From Candidatus Riflebacteria bacterium HGW-Riflebacteria-1 (lineage in GTDB: Bacteria > Muiribacteriota > Ozemobacteria > Ozemobacterales > Ozemobacteraceae): a stretch of 64,000 bases of DNA. Under the pieces are notes generated by a model that searched no databases, had not been told where the DNA came from, and was given only the letters and a program-made list of their open reading frames with translations. The first letter of the stretch is position 1. Each line of letters starts with the position of its first letter. Shown here piece after piece: positions 1 to 8,894 of the stretch. The stretch is taken from contig PGYB01000013.1 in the NCBI GenBank assembly GCA_002839445.1, positions 94,079 through 158,078 of the forward strand. The letters are read 5' to 3'. The position numbers were made by a program, and so were the translations under genes.

Positions 1-221
1 TGAAGAACGAAAAGTTAAGGGTTGAGAACTGGAGAGAAAAAGAATCAACAAGGGATGCTGTTCGTCAAAACATCTTTGATTTTTTGTATGACGACAATTC
101 AGGACTTCCTGAAGAGCTTTATGAAGATGATGAAATACAAGAATTGACCGAGTCTGTGTTCAATCACATTTTCAGGGCTTATCCGACCCTTCCATCACCA
201 TATTACGGTATGGCCGCATAA
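1..221 (+). CDS. hsdR: Type I restriction enzyme R subunit, C-terminal fragment cut by window edge
   Basis: An open frame runs from base 3 to the stop at 219-221 (72 residues visible). It carries the conserved tail of HsdR motor/nuclease subunits: an AVRxxIxDFLYDDxxGLP block, an acidic helix, and the terminal AYPTLPSPYYG motif. HsdR translocates DNA by ATP hydrolysis and cuts it when the HsdMS complex meets unmethylated target DNA. The motor and nuclease domains and any hsdM/hsdS genes must lie to the left of the window, so the intactness of the system cannot be judged. The identity rests on the C-terminal motif alone but that motif is distinctive. Confidence 0.85.
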   Translation, partial: KNEKLRVENWREKESTRDAVRQNIFDFLYDDNSGLPEELYEDDEIQELTESVFNHIFRAYPTLPSPYYGMAA

Positions 222-314
222 CCCCTTTATAAATCAGAAATCTACGCTCAAGAAGCAAGTTGTAAAAAATATATGTATAACTCAAAAAAGCAAAGGCTGA
301 AAACTGCAAATTTG

Positions 315-3300
315 TTAAGTTGACTTTTTGTATGTCAGTTCTAATACCTTCTTTAAGGCTTCTTCAATTGAAGTGTGTCTGGAGATTAAAAAACTGCAGT
401 GGTCGATCAACCTTAACAGTTTGATTACGCCATCTGATTGAATTTCTATTTTTAAATTACCAGGCAGGCTTTGCAATTTCCGGCTTTGAAATGCCATGAG
501 CGTTTTTATTCTCTCATCGAGGTCTTGAGCAGCAGTCTTTTGCGTCTTATCCTGAACGGCTGTTGCCTGAGGAATTGGCACGGACGATGTTTTCTCGGTT
601 TTCTTAAGAAGCAGGTTCAAGCGATCTTTAATGATGACACGAAGCTTTTCTGTTTCTTTGTTTGGATTTTCGAACCAGTCTGTCGACCAGATTCGATATA
701 GATACCATCCCAGGTTTTCCAGAACTTCCTGGCGCAGTCTATCGCGGTCTCGGGCTGATTTTGATGAGTGATACATTCTTCCGTCACATTCTATGCCCAT
801 TATAAAGCCATGTGGCCATGACGGGTGTCTTACGCCGATGTCAATAAAATACCCCGAAACTCCGACCTGCGGCACAGGCTCACATCCAATTGTCTTAAGC
901 ACCTGAATAACATGCCTCTCAAAGTCTGAATCTGACTCTGCCACCCTCACATTTTTAGGCGCATCGTCCAAGGCTGCGCCGGTGCAATATTCCAGCCATT
1001 TTTTTAACATCCAGCTGCCTGGGTTTGTGTGCTCTTCTGCCTTAATGTCGGCGGCGGTCATAGATGTAAATGTCACAATCTGATAACGGGATCGTGAGAA
1101 TAGAACATTCAGTCTGCGTTTCCCCGCAACTCCACTAATAGGGCCGAATCTTTGCATAACTGGTTGGCCAGGAGCAGCTGGGCCATAAACCGTGCCGATA
1201 AAAATTACATCTCTTTCGTCACCTTGCACGTTTTCAAGATTTTTTATGAAGAACGACTCCAGCCCTTCTTTTCTGGTTTCCCAATCTTCAACATAGGCCA
1301 TTGCTTTGTGATCACGCTGAAGAGCCCATTCCATTTCTTCTTGAATAAAGTCACGTTGCATTTGATTTAGCACAACAATACCCAGTGAACGATCTGGTTG
1401 TTCCCTCATAAAACGAATAGCAGCATCTACCATTGCCTGAGCTTCAGGAGGATTCATTCTGGCGTTATATCTGCCATCAACTTTTACAAGTGACACGCCA
1501 AGATTGCTGCTGGCATCCATAGGAGATGGAAAAACAATAAGACCATTGTCGTAAACAAACCTGTTTGAGAAAGCGATAAGGCTGCCGTGTCTCGACCGAT
1601 AATGCCAACGCAGGCGTCTGATTGGCCTGAATGCATTATTGGCCAGTTCAAGAATAGATTCTTCTGTTACAGTTTCGTCTTCATCTAGTTCGGCATCGTT
1701 AAGTAAAGAGTGGAAAAATGTAGTAGGTGGCAGCTGATTGGTGTCACCTACGATCATTGTTTGTCGGCCGCGCAACAAAGCTCCAATAGCATCTTCAGGA
1801 GGCATCTGAGAAGCTTCGTCTATAACCACGAGATCAAACTCAACCGATCCTTTCGGTATATACTGGGCAACAGCCAAAGGTGACATCATCCAGCAGGGTT
1901 TAAGTCCCAGCAGTGCCGGGCCAGCTCTTTTGGTAAATTCTCTAGGTGGGAGAAACCTTGTTTTTTTCTTGAGCTCATTTTTGATAAGAGCCATATCTGT
2001 CCACTCACTTCTTTTTCCACGCCCGTTTCCCTCTGGTGCGTAGAAATTCACAAGCAGGCAGGAACGTAATTCTTGCTGAGAAAGTTTAATGATCCTGCGA
2101 TCAAGCTCTGCTAACCTTTCTCGTAGTCCGTCGAGTTTTTCACCGTAAAAACGACACAACGAATGACCATATGTCGAATAAATTTTTCTTGCCATTGATC
2201 TCACAACCAGTGCAATCAGTCTTTTTCCAATGTCGTCGATAGGAGTTATACCACTGTGAAGTGATTTCTGCAGTGCCGCAAAGTTGTCAGCAAAGGTTTC
2301 TTTGAGAGATATAGAAAGCTTAGCCTGATAAATAAAACCGTTTTGATCTTTTGCCGCCTCTCTAAGTTTCGTTATCAGTTCATTTCGAGACAGCTTTTCT
2401 GAAAAAAATGCAGGCATTGCGCCAGTTTTGGCCAAAAGTAATTCTGAGCCTACGGCTTCAGCTTTATATGCTTCAATGAGATTACTGATCGCATTATGCA
2501 GATCAGTTAACTTCCCGGCGGCCCATAATGTGCTGACAATCTGTCTTGTTTCTTCTGATAACTCATGCATAAGTTCTGCTGCAGAGATTGTCTTCGCAAA
2601 AGCATAGTATTCTATTTTGCTCCCAAGAAATTTATCACCCATGATGCGCCGAATGGTTTCGTTATCGTCCAGAAAGCTAATTAATTCGCGAATTTGTAGA
2701 GTTTCTTTCGCAAGAGCATTCGTCCGTTGAGCTGAAAGAGTTTGTGGTTCGCTAAAACATTTTTGCAGTTCCAAAAATGTGCTTTCTGCATTTGCAACAG
2801 CGTTTGCTATTGCACGAGCAGATTCCGTGGCGGCAATGATTTCCTTCGGCATGAGTGATGCCAGTTCATCCAGTGTTGGCCATTCTTCCCATGCCGGACA
2901 CTGACGTAAAGTTTCACTGCTGGAATTTTTTATTTGCTCACGGATTCCACGTAGTTCTGGTCCAGGTAGAACTGAGTTAAGATCACGCAAAAAATTTATA
3001 ACCTCAATGATTGATGCAAAGTCTGTTTTTAACCCGCAACCAAGTTCGCCCAGAACGTATTTGAGTCTTGCGTTATCGTCAAACTCCTGACATTTGGCTT
3101 GCCAGTCAAGGATCTCAACAAAATGTGTTGCTGCTTCGGTCAGGTTGAAAGAACCATCGCGCCGAATTGCGAGATATGTTCGTTTGGCGCGATTATATGC
3201 AGGGAAAAGGAAAGAGAAGAAGCCCGCAGTTCTCAATTGAGAGATGTGTTCGCTGAGTTCCTCTCGTTTTGGCAGGGCTGTCAAAATAAATAGCGAATCA

Positions 3301-5693
3301 AGCCTTTTACCCTCCGCTATTAAAAGTTTTGCAGAGGAAAAAGATTGGTTAAGGTAGTCTGATTCACCTGGGTCAATGTTGAATTTCCGCAGGATTGAAG
3401 CCGCCGACGATGGAAGAAGAGAGCTTCGCCCGCAGATTGCGCGGATTTTTTCTATGCTTATGCCATCAATAGTAGGTAGCAAGGCTAAAACCCTTTTTAC
3501 AAGGTCACTTACTTGCTCAAGTCTTTTAGCAACTTTATCTTTATTAGAGCGGGTGGTCAGAAAAGAATCAATTTGCGTAGATTCAATGTCGAATTCCAGC
3601 ATCATTTGCGCCAGTCGACAAACAGCATCTGAGGTGTATGTCGACTCAGGCTCTTTTAGAGCCTTTCCTGAGCCTTTTTTCCAATCTTCTATGTATTCTT
3701 TTTTGTTTATGAACGTTTTGAAATGCAGCAATTTTTCTTTGGTATTCAATTGCAGGAGAATAGAAAAATCGACAGACCCATTTAAGGCGATGGCTTTGTC
3801 CAATATGTTCAGAGCATTCTGGCAACTGGATGGAACGGTCAGATTTGTCAGTCCTAAGGCTTTGACTTCTTCGAGACGATGTTCTGTTTTTTCAAGATTG
3901 TCGGCTAATTCAGAGGCTAGGCGCAAAGATTGTTCTACGGTAAAGCCATCCCAGGATTCAGGTTGGATATTTTTCCAAAACTGGTCTGATGCAGATGCTT
4001 TGTGCCAGCAATCTTCAAGACGAGTGCCATGTATTTCCAATTTTTCTAAATCTGATTTTGACCAGCTCTCACAATTTTTGATTTCTTCTTCCAGAACATC
4101 ATCCGGAAAGCCATTCAGCAGTGGCTTAGTTAAGATTGCTTTTCCCAGAACATCGAAAATTATAAAACCTTTGTCTCCAAAGGGGGTGGTCAAAACAGAA
4201 ATATATTTGGCAATCTCTTCCCGGCTTGCCTTGAACTCACTTACAGTCTCTCTGAAATGGTGATAAGAAGAGGCGCTTGCGCTAAGCTCTATGCGATCTC
4301 TGATGGATTGCATAAGAGTCGATCGGGAGGTTTTCGTAGCCTGTAATGGTAAAATGAATTCGCCTAATCCACATGCGCAGAGTCGAGAGAATACTACCTC
4401 CAGCGCAGCTGATTTTGCACCAACAAACAATACTTTTTTACCTTCAGCAAGGAACGCTGCAATTGTGTTAACAATCGTCTGAGACTTTCCGGTGCCAGGT
4501 GGTCCTTCAACGGCAAGATCAATACCACTTACGGCATCAACAATAGTGCTAAATTGTGAAGAGTCGGCATCTGCAACAAGATACGGAACTTTCTGTTCAA
4601 TCGCTGAGTTGTCAATTTCGTAATCTCCTGCAAAAACGTTTGGTGAGCCAGAACTTGCTGAACCACCAAAGATTTTGTCCAGTATTTTGTTACTGCCATA
4701 ATCCCATTTGCCTGGAGCAAGATCTTTATACATAGCCATGCGGGCAGAAGGGAATATGCCCACTGCAACCTGCCTGCGAATGCGCCACTTTTTTTCTTCA
4801 GGTATGGTATGAGTTATTCGCTCAAAGTATGCTTCAGGGTCATATAATTCTTCGTCATATTCGGGGAAGTTAATGCCAAACTCCAGTCGAAGTTTTTCTG
4901 TTAATACTGTGTTTACCTGGGGAGAGTCGCCGCTGCCTGATATCTCGAATTTGTAGCCAGATCTGGATTTTTTCTTATCTATTTTTACCTGCAAGAGTAA
5001 AATGGGGGCTAATGCATAATCAGCGTCTTTTGTATCGCGCCACTCAAGAAAACCAAAAGCAGCCTGTAGAACGCTGATACCCGTTTCCTGTTCCCATGAT
5101 TTGTTTTTGGCAATCATGGAATTCAATCGTCGTTCCATCATTTCTGGTAGTAGCAGAGTTTGAATAAGATCGTCAGTATGACGCCCGTCCTGATGCATCA
5201 GATCTTTGTTGGGCAAGTCATAGGAAGGATCAAATCCATTATTACGAGCGTGCTGTATTAGAGATAACCCGGTGCGTTGTTGTCTGGCAGGCATTCGCAG
5301 TAATTCACGAATTCTGTCTTTTAATGCTCTATCAACAGCGGCCAGCTTATCAGCCGCGTCATTTTTGCTCTGATCAATGTTTTCGAGATCTGATTGATAT
5401 TGGCCATCTGCGAATCGTGCTTCGACAAGCGCTTTGCGAAACTCATCTGTTGACTCATCGGCTGGATCATCTTCCAGTGCCGGCAGTGGTTTAAAGGTCA
5501 TTGAGCTCTGATTGATTTTCGTGAACAAAACGTTTGGCAACTCATCAATTACTCTGACATGTGAGTTTGAACGATCGGAAAACTTGGTAGCCAGTAAAGG
5601 GTTGCGTCGACTCAGATCAAGAAGTTTTGGCCGCGCGTTTTCTACTTGCTTTTCAACAAGCCTTGCGATCCCCGAATTGTTGTGTTCATCCAT
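315..5693 (-). CDS. Giant DUF4011 / SF1 helicase / Vsr-like nuclease defence protein
   Basis: A protein of 1792 residues if it starts at 5693; the frame stays open to 5870 (1851 residues), but a start just before the conserved N-terminal LLDLSRRNPLL motif fits the family better. Order seen: DUF4011-type N-terminus, Walker A GPPGTGKS (about residues 397-404 from 5693), a long helical middle of about 700 residues, Walker B VVIDEAS (coded near 1810-1830), further SF1 motifs (GDTNQLPP, WHYRSRH, LENVQGDERDVI, LFSRSR), then a Vsr/DUF559-like endonuclease fold with FIDIGV and GIECDGRMYH (coded near 740-900). The DUF4011-helicase-Vsr order matches, as I recall, the single-gene antiphage system called Hhe. 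It lies 94 bp from an hsdR tail and divergent from a WYL-like gene. No disruption is visible. DNA unwinding plus cleavage is inferred. Confidence 0.85.
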   Translation of the reverse strand: MDEHNNSGIARLVEKQVENARPKLLDLSRRNPLLATKFSDRSNSHVRVIDELPNVLFTKINQSSMTFKPLPALEDDPADESTDEFRKALVEARFADGQYQSDLENIDQSKNDAADKLAAVDRALKDRIRELLRMPARQQRTGLSLIQHARNNGFDPSYDLPNKDLMHQDGRHTDDLIQTLLLPEMMERRLNSMIAKNKSWEQETGISVLQAAFGFLEWRDTKDADYALAPILLLQVKIDKKKSRSGYKFEISGSGDSPQVNTVLTEKLRLEFGINFPEYDEELYDPEAYFERITHTIPEEKKWRIRRQVAVGIFPSARMAMYKDLAPGKWDYGSNKILDKIFGGSASSGSPNVFAGDYEIDNSAIEQKVPYLVADADSSQFSTIVDAVSGIDLAVEGPPGTGKSQTIVNTIAAFLAEGKKVLFVGAKSAALEVVFSRLCACGLGEFILPLQATKTSRSTLMQSIRDRIELSASASSYHHFRETVSEFKASREEIAKYISVLTTPFGDKGFIIFDVLGKAILTKPLLNGFPDDVLEEEIKNCESWSKSDLEKLEIHGTRLEDCWHKASASDQFWKNIQPESWDGFTVEQSLRLASELADNLEKTEHRLEEVKALGLTNLTVPSSCQNALNILDKAIALNGSVDFSILLQLNTKEKLLHFKTFINKKEYIEDWKKGSGKALKEPESTYTSDAVCRLAQMMLEFDIESTQIDSFLTTRSNKDKVAKRLEQVSDLVKRVLALLPTIDGISIEKIRAICGRSSLLPSSAASILRKFNIDPGESDYLNQSFSSAKLLIAEGKRLDSLFILTALPKREELSEHISQLRTAGFFSFLFPAYNRAKRTYLAIRRDGSFNLTEAATHFVEILDWQAKCQEFDDNARLKYVLGELGCGLKTDFASIIEVINFLRDLNSVLPGPELRGIREQIKNSSSETLRQCPAWEEWPTLDELASLMPKEIIAATESARAIANAVANAESTFLELQKCFSEPQTLSAQRTNALAKETLQIRELISFLDDNETIRRIMGDKFLGSKIEYYAFAKTISAAELMHELSEETRQIVSTLWAAGKLTDLHNAISNLIEAYKAEAVGSELLLAKTGAMPAFFSEKLSRNELITKLREAAKDQNGFIYQAKLSISLKETFADNFAALQKSLHSGITPIDDIGKRLIALVVRSMARKIYSTYGHSLCRFYGEKLDGLRERLAELDRRIIKLSQQELRSCLLVNFYAPEGNGRGKRSEWTDMALIKNELKKKTRFLPPREFTKRAGPALLGLKPCWMMSPLAVAQYIPKGSVEFDLVVIDEASQMPPEDAIGALLRGRQTMIVGDTNQLPPTTFFHSLLNDAELDEDETVTEESILELANNAFRPIRRLRWHYRSRHGSLIAFSNRFVYDNGLIVFPSPMDASSNLGVSLVKVDGRYNARMNPPEAQAMVDAAIRFMREQPDRSLGIVVLNQMQRDFIQEEMEWALQRDHKAMAYVEDWETRKEGLESFFIKNLENVQGDERDVIFIGTVYGPAAPGQPVMQRFGPISGVAGKRRLNVLFSRSRYQIVTFTSMTAADIKAEEHTNPGSWMLKKWLEYCTGAALDDAPKNVRVAESDSDFERHVIQVLKTIGCEPVPQVGVSGYFIDIGVRHPSWPHGFIMGIECDGRMYHSSKSARDRDRLRQEVLENLGWYLYRIWSTDWFENPNKETEKLRVIIKDRLNLLLKKTEKTSSVPIPQATAVQDKTQKTAAQDLDERIKTLMAFQSRKLQSLPGNLKIEIQSDGVIKLLRLIDHCSFLISRHTSIEEALKKVLELTYKKST

Positions 5694-5968
5694 TTGAGTT
5701 GCGGTAAAACAATCAGCCGTTATTACAGTGTTATGCTGCCAGCATATTTTTTGGTTCCTCTTGTTGGCAGCGACGTGTTGATAGATTATCACAGTAGAAA
5801 AAATAATACCATCATCGTAGCCGTGGTCTTGTAAAGACTGGATCGTGCCTTGTATTGGCTCACATATCATAAGAAGATGAAGATACTAGAAAAATATGGA
5901 AGAATCAGCAAGAAAGGAATAGCATAAATGTAAAAAGAGCTGATCAACAGTAGAGGTCATTTTCACCA

Positions 5969-6547
5969 ATGAGTAACAGCCGCATAGTGTCTATAAACCC
6001 ATCGGTTTTCAGGTTTTGTTATGACAGCCAACAGAGTAAACAGCGACAGAGACGCGCTATAATCGATCGTATACTATATGCAAACAACACTTTTTACCTC
6101 GTTGGCGAGTGTTTGGAGGAAAATATTGAAAAACAGTTCAGAGTTGATCGCATAACTTCCGCAGTTATCGATGAAATAACCGGTCAGCCATTTACTATGG
6201 CGGAATTGCAGAGATTGTTTTCTGACAGTTCTTTTGAAACAAAGGATCTTGTTGAAAATAGACCTGAAAGAATTTCCTCTAGGATAGCAGCCAGAGTTAC
6301 AACAGTGGCGCTCAAAACTAGAAATATTCAATTGTCTGAAGACATTGCAAAGCGAATTGCATCTTTTGCACCCAAAGGCGATGGTGGCTTTCAGCGGCTG
6401 ATAAGAATGCTACAGGAAAATCTTGTTAAGAGCAGCCTGTCTCTTACAGAAGAACAAGTCCAAAGAGTTGTAAGATATGCAGAAAAATACGGAAAAGGTG
6501 GCTATCAAGTAATCTTCAAGGCAATTCTGTCATCTTTAGAACATTGA
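5969..6547 (+). CDS. WYL-like domain protein, probable regulator or ligand sensor
   Basis: 192 residues, transcribed away from the giant helicase gene with 275 bp between the starts. Residues about 25-65 contain the pattern FYLVGECLEE...FRVDRI, which matches the last strands of WYL domains (WYLVGYC...FRLDRI). WYL domains bind nucleic acids or nucleotides and often regulate defence loci. There is no recognisable N-terminal winged helix, so this is a short, atypical member. The C-terminal two-thirds is predicted helical and I do not recognise it. A role in controlling or assisting the divergent helicase-nuclease is an inference from position. Start chosen as the first ATG of the open frame; no strong ribosome site is visible. 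Confidence 0.6.
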   Translation: MSNSRIVSINPSVFRFCYDSQQSKQRQRRAIIDRILYANNTFYLVGECLEENIEKQFRVDRITSAVIDEITGQPFTMAELQRLFSDSSFETKDLVENRPERISSRIAARVTTVALKTRNIQLSEDIAKRIASFAPKGDGGFQRLIRMLQENLVKSSLSLTEEQVQRVVRYAEKYGKGGYQVIFKAILSSLEH

Positions 6548-6621
6548 AGAGATCTTTGGCAAACTGAATCAACTTAATTAACCTGGACGGCTAATTGCAT
6601 GGCTTCAAAGTTCATTTGATG

Positions 6622-6770
6622 CACGTAGATCTTTGTTCTTAAGCAGCGGAGATGCATCCTGTTCTTGAAGAGAAAGATTGGTTCTGGTTTTGAGCCAGGT
6701 CGACGAACCCCGTTGGTATATATTTGGGTATAGAAATTGAACGTTTATTTTGAAACAGCCTGTTTCAAAA
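6622..6770 (+). repeat. Dispersed non-coding repeat, copy 1
   Basis: About 150 bp that reappear at 13306-13457 and 18063-18178. Shared blocks are cacgtagatct, gcagcggaga, cctgttcttgaagagaaaga, a hairpin of the form ctGGTTC-N7-GAACCag (here GGTTC/GAGCC with a G-U pair), and tttgggtataga. Pair changes in the hairpin arms hint at a conserved RNA or DNA structure. In this copy no Rpn gene follows. The rest of the gap 6548-7001 shows no gene. Confidence 0.75.
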
Positions 6771-7001
6771 TTAGAAGAAAGAAAACATCACCAGTTATTG
6801 CGCCGAATCCCGCATGCTCGATGCCACAAACACTTGGCAGCAGTGGTTTTTTCTTTGTCGTCATGTCATGATGATGCCACCTAAGGGGCATATCTGCTGG
6901 CCAGTTATCGCTGGAAAATTAGAAGCAGAGATCAATAGTGGAAAATTGTTACGATGTTTTGCAGATAAGTAGAAATCAGCTGTTTTGCCCGGTCGCAAGT
7001 T

Positions 7002-7547
7002 TTATCTGCCGCGATTGGTCAGGCCACTGTTGTATTCTCCCGGGTTTTGAACCGGGCTAGTTCTTACCTCCCAGTTTGGGTCGTAAGGCTCCTGTTTGCC
7101 ACATTGCTGGCACTGACGCAATCCGGCGCCAACGTTAGTCCAATTGTGCCTGGGAGCCTTTTCTCGACATCTTTTACAAACCATCAGACATTCAGAAGAG
7201 CCGTCTAAGAAAAATGTATGTGTGATTTTTTCCGCGAGCGCTTGATTACAACGCATGCATGTTAATTTCTGGGCACATGAACTGGCAGAACAATACTGAA
7301 AATCATAGTCAGGCTGATGGACCAGCCTGGCTCGATCTTCCCTCTCGCCACAAGTTTTGCACACATGACTCTGGTAGCAATCGTTTGGCAAGGAATAGAA
7401 CAAATCGCCAAAAGTGTGATGCGGCTCTGAATGTAGTATCTTGTCACAATGATGACATTGGCGCCCCTTAAGACAAGCGTCTGTGTTTATGAAGTTTTCG
7501 GCTTCATGAAAGCCGAAAAAACATTTTATTCGATTGAAGATTCCCAA
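7002..7547 (-). CDS. Cysteine-rich zinc-ribbon protein, unknown function
   Basis: 181 residues starting at a TTG codon (7545-7547). The protein carries at least five CxxC knuckles (CHHC, CKTC, CMRC, CKRC, CQQC) spread over its whole length, with several histidines, which suggests multiple zinc ribbons in a rod-like array. No catalytic motif is visible and I do not recognise the family. The C-terminus is polar and disordered-looking. It is divergent from the zinc-finger gene at 7693, with 145 bp between. No signal peptide, so cytoplasmic. Being in the accessory region suggests a DNA, RNA or protein-binding role, but this is only inference. Confidence 0.6.
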   Translation of the reverse strand: MGIFNRIKCFFGFHEAENFINTDACLKGRQCHHCDKILHSEPHHTFGDLFYSLPNDCYQSHVCKTCGEREDRARLVHQPDYDFQYCSASSCAQKLTCMRCNQALAEKITHTFFLDGSSECLMVCKRCREKAPRHNWTNVGAGLRQCQQCGKQEPYDPNWEVRTSPVQNPGEYNSGLTNRGR

Positions 7548-7692
7548 TGGAATGCTCTCATGTGAAGATTTTTTGCTTTTTGGTAGATTTTATCTTATCA
7601 CGATTGTTTTAACTGACATGCAGTTTTGTTAGAATAGTAACAAATATTGAAATTCCGTTGCTGCGGCTGATGATCATGATGGGAGAGATCCG

Positions 7693-8868
7693 ATGTCAAA
7701 AGGCAAAATGAACTGGTATCAAAGGGCTAAGGATGAATATGCCTGGCGGAATGGTGTTGAAGACCACGCCGTCGATGGAATTCCAGCAGTCGAGGACGGG
7801 GATGTCGCAACTGGAGTCAGGTCTGAGACTCTTGAACGCTGTCCTCTTTGCGATTCTAAATATTTACCCTCATATCTGGAAAAGCATATTCACGACCGGC
7901 ACGGCGTCGATATGCACTGTGACCCATTTCATTTTTTTAACGGTTCTGGGGAAAGTGGCAGCAGGCAACTGTTTTCCTTAACGACCGAGGAGCTTGACAG
8001 GCTGTTTAATAATAAAGCCTCGGAGCAGACTTTGCAGGCTCTAATGATTGAACTTGCCGAAAGAACTGTAAACGTTGCAAAAAAAATGGCTGCCGATGTC
8101 ATTTCAAAGTATCTGGAGCTGAAACACATAAACTACTTTGTGCATTTTGATAACAGAGTATTTGAAATTCGTAGTATTAGGCCACCAGGAAAGATAAACG
8201 CAGCAAAATCTTTTGCTGATGTTATGCTTCAGTTCAAGCATATGTTCAGGAAGAATCTGCGTAAAATCTCAGAAACAGGCCGGACTGAACATGTCGAAAA
8301 AGTTAAAGAAGCTGCTTCAATTGTGATCGAAGATCGATCTGCTGGAAACTCCTTTGCAGATTGCGGCGAGTCCAATCAAATGAAGGAAGAAATTGCTTCT
8401 CAACCTGGAGTAGTATTTCCGCAGGATTTTACAGAAGCCGGTTTGTCTGCATTCCATGGCAAGCCATCAATAGATGTTTCGAAATTGACGGTCAACAAAA
8501 CAGACAAGGGAACATACTGCATCAGCCTCGTAGATGCTCAGTGCTGTAATGTTTTGTGCTCATCTTCAAGATGGGACGCTGCTTTTGCTATCTGCGAAAA
8601 ATATACTCGCCTTGGAATCAATAAGGCATCTGAGAAAGAGCTTTTAAGGCAGGTATCATTGTTTGATTCCAGAAAGATTATTACCGGCCAGGAGCTTAAA
8701 CTTTTTATTCACTCTCGTGGAGTCGATATTGAGCTGCAAAGCAGTGATGGAGCTCGCGAAGTTATTGCTCGAAATGCTGCTGCCATTGCCTCCAGAGCTG
8801 TAGTTGACTATCTGCTTTCTGCAAGGTATGAGCAATACTTAAAAAAGAATTCTGTTAAACGTTTTTAA
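7693..8868 (+). CDS. Protein with single C2H2-like zinc finger, unknown function
   Basis: 391 residues with a good ribosome site (gggagag, 7681-7687). Residues about 50-70 form a C2H2-like finger: CPLCDSKY then HIHDRH. The rest is unrecognised; it is mixed helix/strand with no transmembrane segment. The gene heads a tightly spaced codirectional run (26 bp to the GIY-YIG/RNase D-like gene, then -4, 11 and 20 bp), so it probably belongs to one operon with them. The finger could give DNA or RNA binding to a nuclease complex formed with the next product. This is inference; homologues would need to be tested for the same neighbour. Confidence 0.6.
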   Translation: MSKGKMNWYQRAKDEYAWRNGVEDHAVDGIPAVEDGDVATGVRSETLERCPLCDSKYLPSYLEKHIHDRHGVDMHCDPFHFFNGSGESGSRQLFSLTTEELDRLFNNKASEQTLQALMIELAERTVNVAKKMAADVISKYLELKHINYFVHFDNRVFEIRSIRPPGKINAAKSFADVMLQFKHMFRKNLRKISETGRTEHVEKVKEAASIVIEDRSAGNSFADCGESNQMKEEIASQPGVVFPQDFTEAGLSAFHGKPSIDVSKLTVNKTDKGTYCISLVDAQCCNVLCSSSRWDAAFAICEKYTRLGINKASEKELLRQVSLFDSRKIITGQELKLFIHSRGVDIELQSSDGAREVIARNAAAIASRAVVDYLLSARYEQYLKKNSVKRF

Positions 8869-8894
8869 TCAGAAAATATTTTTCAGGGAAATAT

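Noticed and set aside
3376..4263. 295-codon open frame on + strand within the helicase gene
   Set aside because: Antisense to a strongly supported coding region; translated sequence has no domain pattern and no ribosome site.
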